NCBI GenBank assembly: GCA_024636935.1
Contig: JAGXGC010000036.1
Location: forward strand, 1-64,000
DNA length: 64,000 nt
Direction of reading: 5' to 3'
DNA from: Sideroxydans sp.
GTDB lineage: Bacteria; Pseudomonadota; Gammaproteobacteria; Burkholderiales; Gallionellaceae
Shown piece by piece: positions 53,466 through 62,431 of the stretch. A model generated the notes under the pieces. It worked only from the letters and a program-made list of their open reading frames with translations. It had not been told where the DNA came from and searched no databases. Numbering within the stretch: position 1 is the first letter of the stretch; the number at the start of each line of letters is the position of its first letter. Both the position numbers and the translations under genes were made by a program.

Positions 53466-54476
53466 TTACGCGGCTGCAGCCTCCCGTTCGTACTCTAGTC
53501 GAGTACTGTTAATTTTTTGCTCTTCGAAGAAATCGGTGACGGCTTGCATCTGCTCGCCCACGCTATCCAGTTGATTCATACGATGGCGGAACACGGCGGA
53601 GCCCACCAGTCCCTTGGTGTACCAAGAGATGTGTTTGCGCGCGACGCGCAAGCCGGTGTGTTCGCCGTAGAAGTCGTACAGGTCGGCCAGATGTGCAGTC
53701 AGCACATCCATGATCTCGCCGACTTGCGGCGACATCAGGTGCGTACCTGTTGTGAGGTAGTGTTCGATCTCGCGGAACATCCAAGGACGCCCTTGTGCGG
53801 CACGGCCGATCATGACGGCGTCGGCGCCGGTATGGTCGAGTACGTACTTGGCTTTTTCCGGGGTGGTGATGTCGCCGTTGGCGATGATGGGAATGTTCAC
53901 CGCGTCTTTGACGGCGCGGATGGTTTCGTATTCGGCGTCGCCAGTGTATGCGCAGGCGCGGGTGCGGCCGTGAATGGCGAGCGCCTGGATGCCACTGGCT
54001 TCGGCGATGCGCGCGATGTTGGCGGCGTTGCGATTATGTTTGTCCCAACCGGTGCGGATCTTCAACGTGACCGGCACGTCGACTGACTTGACCACGGCTT
54101 CGAGGATCTCGGCGACCAGCAGTTCGTTCTGCATCAATGCGGAACCGGCCATGACGTTGCAGATCTTTTTAGCGGGACAGCCCATGTTGATGTCAATGAT
54201 CTGCGCGCCGTTGTCCACATTGTGTTGGGCGGCTTGCGCCAGCATCTTGGGATCGGCACCGACAATCTGCACGGAGATGGGATCGACCTCACCTTCGTGG
54301 TTGGCGCGACGCTTGGTCTTCTCGGAACCGTACAACAATGAGTTGGAAGCCACCATTTCGGACACAGCCATACCTGCCCCCATGCGCTTGCACAGGATGC
54401 GGAATGGACGATCGGTCACACCTGCCATAGGGGCGACGATCAGATTGTTCTTCAATGTGTACTTACCGATTTTCAT
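53466..54476 (-). CDS. dusB: DusB, tRNA-dihydrouridine synthase B
   Basis: 336 residues. FMN-dependent reductase of uridine 17 in tRNAs. Markers are LIVAPMAGVTDRPFRIL, DINMGCPAKKICNVMAGSAL with the catalytic Cys, VTLKIRTGWD, AIHGRTRACAYTG, PIIANGDITTPEKA and MIGRAAQGRPWMFREI. First gene of the dusB-fis run. The 126-base gap upstream must hold its promoter and that of the divergent hydroxylase gene. Confidence 0.97.
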   Translation of the reverse strand: MKIGKYTLKNNLIVAPMAGVTDRPFRILCKRMGAGMAVSEMVASNSLLYGSEKTKRRANHEGEVDPISVQIVGADPKMLAQAAQHNVDNGAQIIDINMGCPAKKICNVMAGSALMQNELLVAEILEAVVKSVDVPVTLKIRTGWDKHNRNAANIARIAEASGIQALAIHGRTRACAYTGDAEYETIRAVKDAVNIPIIANGDITTPEKAKYVLDHTGADAVMIGRAAQGRPWMFREIEHYLTTGTHLMSPQVGEIMDVLTAHLADLYDFYGEHTGLRVARKHISWYTKGLVGSAVFRHRMNQLDSVGEQMQAVTDFFEEQKINSTRLEYEREAAAA

Positions 54477-54602
54477 GGCGATTCCTGAAGGGGGCGGCGA
54501 TTATAAATTAATCAACTCGCCCATGCTATGATGCCCAGCAGTTTTTTACGGGCAGTACCCTATCTGGGCTGTCTACTTAACCCTTAAGTGTGAGGTGTCC
54601 AT

Positions 54603-55766
54603 ATGGAGTTCGACATCATCATCGTCGGCGGTGGTCTGGTCGGCGCGAGTCTGGCTGCATCATTGCGCGATAGCGGACTAAAGCTGGCATTGGTTGAAAG
54701 TGGTTCCTCACCTCAGGCCTCTTCAGATGAAGACGATTGGGATGCGCGCATCTACGCATTCACCCCCGGCAACGCGGAATTCCTGCACGAATGTGGTGCA
54801 TGGCAGCGATTGAATATGTCGCGCGTGCAACAAGTGGAAGAGATGCGCGTATTCGGCGATACCGGTGCCAAGATCAATTTCAGCGCTTACCAACTGGGCG
54901 TGCCAGAGATGGCATTCATCATGGAGAGCCGTTTGTTGCATGAGGCGCTGTGGCAAGGTCTGCACGAACAAAAGAACCTGACCCTGCTGAATCCGGCGCA
55001 ATGCGCGGCACTTGCCATTGACAGTGATGCGGCGAATCTGACGCTGAAAGACGGACGCGAGGTGAAGGCCAAGCTGATCGTCGGGGCCGATGGTCGCGAT
55101 TCCTGGGTGCGCCATCAAGCTGTCATGCCGGAAGTGCCCACGCCCTACAACCAGCATGGTCTGGTGGCCAACTTCACCATCAGCAAAGCGCATCGCGGCA
55201 TCGCTTATCAGTGGTTCACCGAGGACGGCATCCTCGCACTGCTGCCTTTACCGGGTCGTCGCATCTCTATCGTGTGGTCGGTGACGCCTGAGAAATCTGC
55301 CGAGTTACTGGCGCTGTCGCCCGAGGAACTGTGTGCGCGCGTGTCGGAAGCTTCCAATCACACATTGGGCGATCTGAAAGTGATCACCCCTGCCGCAGCC
55401 TTTGCGTTGCGCGTGCTGAATCTGGCTCATCTCACCAAGCATCGTCTGGCACTGGTGGGCGATGCGGCGCATAACGTGCATCCACTCTCCGGACAAGGTG
55501 TGAACCTCGGCCTGCGCGACGTGCGCGAACTATCGCAAACGCTGATGCAACGCGGCGCGCTGGATTGCGGCGACCTGCGCCTGCTGCGCCGTTATGAGAA
55601 GGCAAGACAAGATGACATCCTGTCCATGCAGCTCACCACTGATGCACTGAAGCATCTATTCGTGAATTCCAACCCGGTGCTGCGTACTCTGCGCAATGTC
55701 GGTTTGGCCGCTACCAACGCTATCGTGCCGCTGAAGAAGATGTTGGCACGTCACGCGCTCAACTGA
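54603..55766 (+). CDS. UbiH/UbiF/COQ6-family FAD monooxygenase, ubiquinone ring hydroxylase
   Basis: 387 residues. FAD-binding IIVGGGLVGASLAASL at the start, the GADGRDSWVR motif near 160 and LVGDAAHNVHPLSGQGVNLGLRDV near 290 place it among the ubiquinone hydroxylases; it adds oxygen to the ring. Some betaproteobacteria have a UbiM enzyme in this family that performs several ring steps, but the choice between UbiM, UbiH and UbiF cannot be made here. dsbC follows 23 bases after its stop, perhaps co-transcribed. Confidence 0.9.
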   Translation: MEFDIIIVGGGLVGASLAASLRDSGLKLALVESGSSPQASSDEDDWDARIYAFTPGNAEFLHECGAWQRLNMSRVQQVEEMRVFGDTGAKINFSAYQLGVPEMAFIMESRLLHEALWQGLHEQKNLTLLNPAQCAALAIDSDAANLTLKDGREVKAKLIVGADGRDSWVRHQAVMPEVPTPYNQHGLVANFTISKAHRGIAYQWFTEDGILALLPLPGRRISIVWSVTPEKSAELLALSPEELCARVSEASNHTLGDLKVITPAAAFALRVLNLAHLTKHRLALVGDAAHNVHPLSGQGVNLGLRDVRELSQTLMQRGALDCGDLRLLRRYEKARQDDILSMQLTTDALKHLFVNSNPVLRTLRNVGLAATNAIVPLKKMLARHALN

Positions 55767-55789
55767 TTTTCCAACCAAGGACGCATTAA

Positions 55790-56488
55790 ATGTTCAGAAC
55801 CCTGCTGTTACTGCTGCTCTCTACTTCGCTTGCTTTTGCTGCCGGCGACAAGTCTGCTTCCATCAAGGAATCGTTACAGAAATACCAGCCATTTATCGGG
55901 CCGGTGGATCAGGTGAACCCTTCGCCCATCTCCGGCTTGTATGAGGTGGTGACCGGCGACCATATCTTCTATACCGACGAGAAGGTCGAGATATTGATCG
56001 ACGGACAGATGTTCGACCTGAAGGCTCGTCGCAATCTGACCGAGGCGCGCGCGCGTACATTGTTCGCGGTGGAGTTCGACAAGCTGCCGCTGCATCTGGC
56101 GGTGAAGAAAGTTAAAGGTAACGGCAGCCGCAAGATGGCTTACTTCACCGATCCGAACTGCGGTTACTGCAAGAAGCTGGAACAGGAACTGAAGAGCATC
56201 GACAACGTGACGCTGTATATGTTCATGTACCCGATCTTCAACGGTTCGGCTGAAAAGGTGCAGGGCGTTCTTTGCAGCAAGGATCCAGTGAAGGCTTGGG
56301 ACCAATTGATGCAGGATGGCGTGCAACCCAAACCTGCCACGTGCAAAGTGCCGACCGAAGAGGTCATGGCACTGGGCCGCAAGCTTAAGGTGAATGGCAC
56401 ACCCGCGCTGATCTTCGCCAATGGCGTGATCAACCCCGGCTATATGCCGGCGGATAGATTAGAAAAAGCGTTGGACGAAAACAAATAA
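55790..56488 (+). CDS. dsbC: DsbC, periplasmic disulfide isomerase
   Basis: 232 residues. A cleavable signal (FRTLLLLLLSTSLAFA) leads to the periplasm, where DsbC corrects wrong disulfide bonds. N-terminal dimerisation domain to about 80, then a thioredoxin domain with active site CGYC at C124-C127 and a second structural Cys pair at C162 and C185. The cis-Pro loop is VNGTPALIFANG. The gene ends at a bidirectional terminator shared with the convergent cyclase gene. Confidence 0.94.
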   Translation: MFRTLLLLLLSTSLAFAAGDKSASIKESLQKYQPFIGPVDQVNPSPISGLYEVVTGDHIFYTDEKVEILIDGQMFDLKARRNLTEARARTLFAVEFDKLPLHLAVKKVKGNGSRKMAYFTDPNCGYCKKLEQELKSIDNVTLYMFMYPIFNGSAEKVQGVLCSKDPVKAWDQLMQDGVQPKPATCKVPTEEVMALGRKLKVNGTPALIFANGVINPGYMPADRLEKALDENK

Positions 56489-56513
56489 AAAACGGGGCTT
56501 AATGCCCCGTTTT
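56489..56513. terminator. Bidirectional terminator between dsbC and the cyclase gene
   Basis: AAAACGGGGC, loop TTAAT, GCCCCGTTTT, with T-runs in both directions. It overlaps neither stop codon but lies directly between them. Confidence 0.92.
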
Positions 56514-58157
56514 TTATTTCTCCGCCTTACTTGCCGAGGTAGTTCTTGCAGTCCTACCTGCCGGAGCAGGCTTCTCTGCCATATCCGCCAAGGCAGTGCG
56601 TAGAGGCGGGAAGGATGGCGGCTCTTTCTGGAAGTAGCCGCGATAGCGACGCACGAAAGCTTCCGGCGGCATCTGCTTGGTGTCTTCGATCAAGCTAGGC
56701 GTGAAACCATTCACAAAAAACAACTCCATCTTGTGCGAGACCTTGCTGTGTGTCTTCTCCCGCTTCTCGCATTCGAAGAAGTCTTTGATACGACCATGCG
56801 TCTGCGCCGATAGCGCAATGCGGTTCGCCTCGCCACTCGATTCCACGCGCGAAGCGTAGTTCACCGATTCACCCCAGATGTCGTAGGCGAACTTCTGCGT
56901 ACCAACCATACCCGCGATCACATGGCCAGTATGAATACCAATACGGATAGACCAGCTAGGATTGCGATTGCCGCGCTCTGTCACTGCTTGGATCATCTCC
57001 ATCGCTGCCATCACAGCGTCCACCGGATGCGATGGATTACGTTCAGGCAAACCGGCCGCGCACATATAACTATCGCCGATGGTCTTCAGTTTCTCCAGGC
57101 CGTAGCGCGCGCATATCTCGTCGAAGGTGCTGAAGTAGTCGTGCAGCATATGCACGAGATCTTCCGCTGCCAGCTTTTCAGTCGAGGCGGAGAAGCCGAC
57201 GAAATCCGTGAAAAGTATCGTGACGTCTTCCAGATACTTCGGCTGCACCGTGCCTTTGCTGCGAAACTCTTCCGCCACAGTCGCCGGTAGGATGTTGCGC
57301 AACAGCGATTGCGATTCCTTAAGCTGTGCTTCCAATTCCTCATTGCGCTGATGTAGGTCCTGCTCCAGCACGCCGCACTGTTTGCGCGAAGCGTGCAGAT
57401 CGTTGCTCACGGTATCAAAAGCGTTGGCGATCTCACCAAGTTCATCCCGAGTCTTCAGGCCGATGCGCGCTTCGCCCCCCTCGAGCACAGCGGCAACTCC
57501 CGGTGCAAAAGCTCGCACGCCATCCACCACACGACGATAGACGCGTACCGCAAAAGACAGTGCGATCAACAGAGACAACACAAAGAAGATCAGCGATGCG
57601 CGCTCCGACCACCATTCGACTTCTTTCAAGTGCTGGTGTGCCTGTTCGATCAACTCGCTCTCGTGCGCTTCGAGCGCCGGCAGATCCTGATAGATCAGTT
57701 GCTGACTGTAAGGCTCTGCATGCAGTACGAATTCGGTCATAGCCTGCGCGGAATCGTTGCCGAAATGTCTGTAGAACTGATGCCAGGAGGCGGACAGTTC
57801 CATGTATCGACCCTGCATGGCGGCCACCTTGTCCAGCAGCGCACCTTCTGCCTTCGATTTGAGGTGAGTGATCTCGCCTGCCACGCGCGCCGATTGCGCT
57901 TCGACCCTGTCCTTTTCCTTGGCACTGAGCGCGGGCACGCTGTCTTGCGGCAATTGTCCCAGACGGGCGACCTGCTTTTGAATATCGACGATGCCCTGTT
58001 TGATTGAAGTGGTTACTGCCAACAGTCTTGTCTCATGCTGCAATTGCTCGACTGCCTGGCTCTTCTTATGCGCGTTCCAGAAATTCAGCGCGAAGTTCAA
58101 CGCAAACAGCGACAAGATTGTGAACAGAGAAAACTGGACAAGGTTTTTCAATCTCAT
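56514..58157 (-). CDS. Membrane-bound class III adenylate cyclase
   Basis: 547 residues. Two membrane segments (about 8-28 and 187-207) flank a periplasmic helical sensor of some 155 residues; a HAMP-like linker and a coiled coil (about 250-290) lead to the class III catalytic domain. Metal-binding Asp residues are D318 (FTDFVGFSAS) and D362 (TIGDSYM). The purine-selecting Lys K358 and the Asp in YDIWG point to ATP, not GTP, so cAMP is the expected product. The transition-state Asn/Arg are in NYASRVE. The tail ends in an Ala/Pro-rich stretch. It could feed the cNMP-binding kinases at 17-20 kb; that link is speculative. Confidence 0.88.
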   Translation of the reverse strand: MRLKNLVQFSLFTILSLFALNFALNFWNAHKKSQAVEQLQHETRLLAVTTSIKQGIVDIQKQVARLGQLPQDSVPALSAKEKDRVEAQSARVAGEITHLKSKAEGALLDKVAAMQGRYMELSASWHQFYRHFGNDSAQAMTEFVLHAEPYSQQLIYQDLPALEAHESELIEQAHQHLKEVEWWSERASLIFFVLSLLIALSFAVRVYRRVVDGVRAFAPGVAAVLEGGEARIGLKTRDELGEIANAFDTVSNDLHASRKQCGVLEQDLHQRNEELEAQLKESQSLLRNILPATVAEEFRSKGTVQPKYLEDVTILFTDFVGFSASTEKLAAEDLVHMLHDYFSTFDEICARYGLEKLKTIGDSYMCAAGLPERNPSHPVDAVMAAMEMIQAVTERGNRNPSWSIRIGIHTGHVIAGMVGTQKFAYDIWGESVNYASRVESSGEANRIALSAQTHGRIKDFFECEKREKTHSKVSHKMELFFVNGFTPSLIEDTKQMPPEAFVRRYRGYFQKEPPSFPPLRTALADMAEKPAPAGRTARTTSASKAEK

Positions 58158-58232
58158 AAGTTCAGACTTTCGTATCTCTTTAGATTCGGGACGCGCGTTC
58201 TCGTCGCTTGTTAAAAGATGTCCTGCAAAATA

Positions 58233-58582
58233 AGGTGAAGCTGGCCGATAAGCCGGGTTCTGTCGTGGACAGTCATTCCTCTAGGCGTTTCGTTACCTTA
58301 CGCTCAAGCAACCTACCCGCTGGCGACGCGAGCAACGTCATAGCCAGCCTATTTGGTCTTGCTCCGGATGGGGTTTACCCTGCCGTCCGTGTTACCACGT
58401 CCGCGGTGAGCTCTTACCTCGCCATTTCAACCTTACCGTCCCCCGAAGGAGCTTAGGCGGTGTATTTTCTGTGGCACTTTCCATCGCCTCACGGCGTCCG
58501 GCCGTTAACCGGCATCCCGCTCTATGGAGCCCGGACTTTCCTCTACATAATCGTACTATGCAGCGACTGTCTAGCCAGCTTC
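58233..58582 (-). ncRNA. rnpB: RNase P RNA (M1 RNA), bacterial type A
   Basis: About 350 bases on the minus strand. The 5' end GAAGCTGGCTAGACAGTCGC and the AGAGGAAAGTCCGGGCTCC block match M1 RNA, and the 3' end has the ACAGAACCCGGCTTATCGGCC region that pairs in P2 and P4; the conserved loop CAAGACCAAATAGG and GGTAAGAGCTC are also readable. Ribozyme subunit of the enzyme that trims tRNA 5' leaders. Exact ends are estimated from the E. coli RNA. Its upstream region repeats its own 5' segment. Confidence 0.95.
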
Positions 58583-58902
58583 GGGGCGGAGTTTAGCACG
58601 GTGAATGAAGAGCGTCCGGGAACCCGGACTTTAGTTCCGACGTCACGCGCTGCGCGCATGAGTCTGCTCTGCAACTGCCGTTGTCCTCTGCGTAAACGTA
58701 CGATGCAGAGAATGTCTAGCCAGCTTCAGCGCGGAGTTCAGAATGGAGGATAAGGAGCGTCCGGGAACCCGGCTTTTGTTGCGTCATCGCTGCAACTGAC
58801 GTTGCACTCTGCATAAACAGACTATGCAGCGACTGTCTAGCCAGCTGTAGTGCGGAGTTCAGTATGGCGCTTAAGAAGAGTCCGGAAACCCGAACCGGGT
58901 AG
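58554..58902. repeat. Tandem repeats carrying the rnpB 5' segment and its upstream region
   Basis: Three units begin at 58554 (the rnpB end itself), 58699 and 58820. Over 42 bases, units 2 and 3 each match unit 1 at about 36 positions, with TGTCTAGCCAGCT identical in all. Units 1 and 2 also share an 18-base block with CCGGGAACCCGG (58610 and 58755) and a GCAACTG-CGTTG block. The P3-like hairpin is kept by paired changes. The array fills the gap between ppx and rnpB. Confidence 0.9.
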
Positions 58903-58903
58903 A

Positions 58904-60382
58904 TCAGTTCGCTTCGATCTGCAGACTGATCCCCACAGACTTCCATAGCTTGGCCTCGGCCTGCAAGGCCGTTTCGGTCAATGGATTCTGTGCCAGCCAA
59001 TCGCTGTTTAGATGCAAATGGAATTTGGTTCCGCTGAAACGTCCCTGCATCTGGGGCAGCACGACATCACTGCGGTTTCGATAGAACAAAGCAGCCAGCC
59101 GCAATGCCATCACCTTGGCAGTCACTTGCCATTCGGTTAACTGGTCGCGCACCTTTTCCAATTTGCCACGGTGTGACAGGGCAAGCAGACTCAGGCACTG
59201 CTGTGCCTTACGTGAGAAGCCGGGCATGTCGGCATTGGCGAGGATGTAGGCGGAATGTTTGTGATAACCGCTGTGGGCAACGCTGATACCTATCTCGTGC
59301 AGGTCACATGCCCATGCCAGTATCTGCATATCTTCTTCATCGGCGTGGTCATCGGCAAATGCTTGCGCCAACTGAGCTGCCAACTTGCGTACACGTTTAG
59401 ACTGCGCATGGTCGACGTGATAGCGCCGCATGAACTGCTGCACGGTCGCCTCGCGCATATCGTTGTGCGTGAAGCGACCCAGCAAGTCGTACAACACGCC
59501 TTCGCGCAGCGCGCCCAAGGCGGGCCGCATCAGCTCAATGCCCAGTTCGCAGAAAGCGGCATACATGATGGAGAAGCCGCCGGGGAATACCGCCACGCGG
59601 TCCGCCTTCATGCCGGGAAGATCGAGCTTGCTCATATCGCCAGCTTCCAACATCTTTGCACGCAATTTTTCCAGGCCTTCACGTGTGATGCCGGATGCGC
59701 TGAAGCCGCTCTGCTCCAGCACATCGCAGATCACCCGTGCGGTACCAGACGAGCCGAGTGCCAAGCTCCAGTGGCCGTGAGAATATTCCGAGATGATGGC
59801 TTGCAGCTCGTTTCGCGCGGCCAGTTCTGCTTGTTTGAGATTTGATTTGGTGAGCTTGCCGTCGGCGAAGAATCGTCCGCTGTAACTGACGCAGCCCATG
59901 TAAAGACTTTCCAAGTGGATAGGTTGCAAGCCTTCACCGATGATGAATTCTGTGGAGCCGCCGCCGATGTCCATCACCAAGCGTCGCCCTTCATCTTGCG
60001 GCAATCCCTGCGCGACACCCAAATAGATCAAACGCGCTTCTTCACGACCGGCGATGACTTCAATGGGAAAGCCGAGCGCCTCTTCTGCCAGCTTGAGAAA
60101 TTCCGGGGCATTCTTGGCGACACGCAGAGAGTTGGTGCCGACGGCGCGTACCGCTTCGCGCGGCAAATCGCGCAGACGCTCGCCAAAGCGTTGCAGACAT
60201 TCGAGTGCGCGTTTTTGGGAGGCTTGATCTAGACGTTTATCTGAAGTGATGCCGGATGCGAGACGCACCGCTTCACGCAGTCCATCCAGCATATAGAGCT
60301 GGTCGTTCTCGACGCGTGCAACCTGTAGCCTGAAACTATTGGAACCGAGATCGACCGCGGCAAGGAGTGGCTGGCGATGCAA
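58904..60382 (-). CDS. ppx: Exopolyphosphatase (Ppx/GppA family)
   Basis: 492 residues. Degrades polyphosphate from the ends, and related enzymes hydrolyse pppGpp. ASKHA fold: AAVDLGSNSFRLQVAR near the start, MDIGGGSTEFIIGEG near 145, and GSSGTARVICDVLEQSG near 215. A C-terminal HD-like helical domain has the DLHEIG and HSGYHKHSAYIL motif. phoU lies 15 bases upstream on the same strand, so phosphate storage and signalling are linked. The rnpB repeat array starts right after its stop. Confidence 0.93.
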   Translation of the reverse strand: MHRQPLLAAVDLGSNSFRLQVARVENDQLYMLDGLREAVRLASGITSDKRLDQASQKRALECLQRFGERLRDLPREAVRAVGTNSLRVAKNAPEFLKLAEEALGFPIEVIAGREEARLIYLGVAQGLPQDEGRRLVMDIGGGSTEFIIGEGLQPIHLESLYMGCVSYSGRFFADGKLTKSNLKQAELAARNELQAIISEYSHGHWSLALGSSGTARVICDVLEQSGFSASGITREGLEKLRAKMLEAGDMSKLDLPGMKADRVAVFPGGFSIMYAAFCELGIELMRPALGALREGVLYDLLGRFTHNDMREATVQQFMRRYHVDHAQSKRVRKLAAQLAQAFADDHADEEDMQILAWACDLHEIGISVAHSGYHKHSAYILANADMPGFSRKAQQCLSLLALSHRGKLEKVRDQLTEWQVTAKVMALRLAALFYRNRSDVVLPQMQGRFSGTKFHLHLNSDWLAQNPLTETALQAEAKLWKSVGISLQIEAN

Positions 60383-60397
60383 AGTGCTTCTGGCAGC

Positions 60398-61105
60398 TTA
60401 CTGCTGCACTTCCCGCTCGATCTCTTCAACGGTGACGTGACGCACGTCGCGGCCTTTGACCATATAGACCACGTATTCGGACATGTTCTTGGCATGGTCG
60501 CCGATGCGCTCGATGGCCTTGGCCACGAACAGGATCTCCAGCGAGGTGGAAATGGTGCGCGGATCTTCCATCATGAAGGTGATGAGATAACGCATGATGG
60601 CACGGAACTCTTCGTCCACTTGTTCATCCTGACGCACGACTTCAGCTGCGGCAGTGAGATTGAGGCGTGCGAAAGCATCCAGCGATTTACGCAACATGTC
60701 GAGGGCGATCTCACCTGCATGCTTGATCTCGTTATAACGCGGCAGATGCAGGCGCTCTTTCTGCGACAGCAGCTTGGCCATGCGCGCGATCTTCTCGGCT
60801 TCGTCGCCGATGCGCTCCAGATCGGTGATGGTCTTGATGACGGTCATCACCATGCGCAGGTCGCCTGCGGCTGGCTGGCGACGCACCAGGATGTGGTTGC
60901 AGCTTTCGTCGATCTCGACTTCCATCAGGTTCACGCGATGATCATCTTCGATCACTTGCGTCATCAGTGCGACATCACCCGTAACCAACGATTCGATAGC
61001 CAGCTTGATCTGGTTCTCGACCAGTCCGCCCATCTGCAGCACGCGCGCACGAACGGCTTCCAGTTCTGCGTCGAATTGTTTGGATGTGTGTTCGGTACCG
61101 ACCAT
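60398..61105 (-). CDS. phoU: PhoU, phosphate-signalling regulator
   Basis: 235 residues. Two PhoU helical-bundle repeats; metal-binding acidic motifs are visible as EVEIDESCNHILVRRQPAAGDLRM and ERIGDEAEKIARM in the first half and DEQVDEEFRAIMR with ERIGDHAKNMSEYV in the second. It damps PhoR signalling through the Pst transporter; no pst gene is in the window. ppx follows by 15 bases. The 60-base gap to rpiA is short, so phoU may share a transcript with it. Confidence 0.94.
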   Translation of the reverse strand: MVGTEHTSKQFDAELEAVRARVLQMGGLVENQIKLAIESLVTGDVALMTQVIEDDHRVNLMEVEIDESCNHILVRRQPAAGDLRMVMTVIKTITDLERIGDEAEKIARMAKLLSQKERLHLPRYNEIKHAGEIALDMLRKSLDAFARLNLTAAAEVVRQDEQVDEEFRAIMRYLITFMMEDPRTISTSLEILFVAKAIERIGDHAKNMSEYVVYMVKGRDVRHVTVEEIEREVQQ

Positions 61106-61165
61106 GATTATTCCTTAAAAGATTGTGCAAATTACGAAAGCTAACAGAGCACCGTTAAATTTTTG

Positions 61166-61834
61166 TTACTTGACTGTCATTGTCTGCACGCCGTCCGGCG
61201 TGCCCAGCAGCAGCACATCAGCAGGACGTAGCGCGAACAGGCCGTTGGTCACTACACCGGGCAAATGATTCAGCTTAGCTTCCAGCTCTGTCGGATTCAT
61301 GATTGATAAGCCATGCACATCAAGGATGACGTTGCCGTTGTCGGTTGTGAAGCCCTCACGCAGTTTTGGCTGACCACCCAGCTTCACCATTTCGCGTGCG
61401 ATGTAGCTTTGCGCCATCGGAATGACTTCGATCGGCAGCGGAAACTTGCCCAGCACATCGACCAGTTTGCTTTGGTCACACAAGCAGATGAATTTGGCGC
61501 TTGCTGCTGCGACAATCTTCTCGCGCGTCAATGCGCCACCGCCGCCTTTGACCATGTGCATGTGTTTGGTGATCTCGTCTGCGCCATCCACATACACCGG
61601 CAGATCGCCCGCGTCATTCAGCGACAGCACTTCGATACCGTGGCCTTGCAAACGTTTGGCGGAAGCTTCAGAACTGGCGACTGCACCGCGAATCTTGCCT
61701 TTGATCTTGGCCAGCTCATCGATGAAAAAATTAGCTGTGGAGCCGGTGCCTACACCTACTATGCAATCGCTGGGAACGTAGGCAATCGCTGCTTGGGCGA
61801 CTGCGAGTTTCAAATCATCTTGTGTCATTGCCAT
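61166..61834 (-). CDS. rpiA: RpiA, ribose-5-phosphate isomerase A
   Basis: 222 residues. Interconverts ribose 5-phosphate and ribulose 5-phosphate, supplying purine and other nucleotide synthesis. The phosphate loop [41 protein letters not shown] with catalytic acids, and [19 protein letters not shown] are all present, and [19 protein letters not shown] ends the protein. The ATG at 61834 follows AAAGAGATAGAT. Confidence 0.96.
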   Translation of the reverse strand: MAMTQDDLKLAVAQAAIAYVPSDCIVGVGTGSTANFFIDELAKIKGKIRGAVASSEASAKRLQGHGIEVLSLNDAGDLPVYVDGADEITKHMHMVKGGGGALTREKIVAAASAKFICLCDQSKLVDVLGKFPLPIEVIPMAQSYIAREMVKLGGQPKLREGFTTDNGNVILDVHGLSIMNPTELEAKLNHLPGVVTNGLFALRPADVLLLGTPDGVQTMTVK

Positions 61835-61966
61835 ATCTATCTCTTTATAGTCTTTATTGGTGTCCGATTATTGCAGGAATTCGGAGAATAAGGAAACGAG
61901 ATGCCATTGCAGCGGATGGCCAACCACTTTCCCATATCTCCATACGCAATAGGATTTACCCGCAGC

Positions 61967-62042
61967 GGGGTTGCAGCTCAGTTGTGAGAGCGTCTGGGTG
62001 GCAATCAGATGGTGTGCAGTTAACCCCTACTCACCTTCACTA
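61967..62042 (+). pseudogene. Degenerate tRNA-like sequence, tRNA-Ala(GGC)-like relic
   Basis: A 76-base cloverleaf can be traced. The acceptor GGGGTTG pairs with CACCTTC at six of seven positions with two wobbles, the D-arm is GCTC-AGTTGTGA-GAGC, the anticodon stem TCTGG/TCAGA with loop GTGGCAA gives GGC, and the end reads ACTA in place of ACCA. The T-stem pairs at only three of five places and the T-loop is TTAACCC, so the gene is probably dead. Confidence 0.5.
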
Positions 62043-62055
62043 TTTCACTCTGATT

Positions 62056-62427
62056 TTATTTCAGGCGAATTCCGTATAAGGCCTGCAAGCGGATGCATTC
62101 CGGATTCTGCGACCCATCCGGCATCAGCGCGGGAAATTCGCGACAAACAGAAGGACGGTTCTCGTAGATGGTGCACAAGCTATCTTCACCCAAAGCGATG
62201 CATCGTCCCGGCGCCTGCTCAGTCCCCTTCATGCAGGCACGGAACGGTGTCAGCGATATCGCCATATCCGACGGTACATAGCCGCTGGGCTGACAATCCA
62301 TCTCCCCCTGATAGAACGAGACGCGATAGTGCATACAGCAGACTGCACATCCCAAACAGGGATTATCGCTACCGGACATGTCGTAGAACATACGACCGTC
62401 TTCAGTCCGAATCGATTCTTGGTTCAT
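62056..62427 (-). CDS. YkgJ-family cysteine-cluster protein
   Basis: 123 residues with the zinc/iron-chelating domain. Cys pattern CLGCAVCC near 24-31, then C near 65, then RCIALGEDSLCTIYENRPSVCREFP, the family signature. Members bind metal; their biological role is not settled. The C-terminal MPDGSQNPECIRLQALYG is also conserved in this group. It follows xerD by four bases on the same strand and is likely co-transcribed with it and ogt. Confidence 0.88.
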   Translation of the reverse strand: MNQESIRTEDGRMFYDMSGSDNPCLGCAVCCMHYRVSFYQGEMDCQPSGYVPSDMAISLTPFRACMKGTEQAPGRCIALGEDSLCTIYENRPSVCREFPALMPDGSQNPECIRLQALYGIRLK

Positions 62428-62431
62428 TTTC

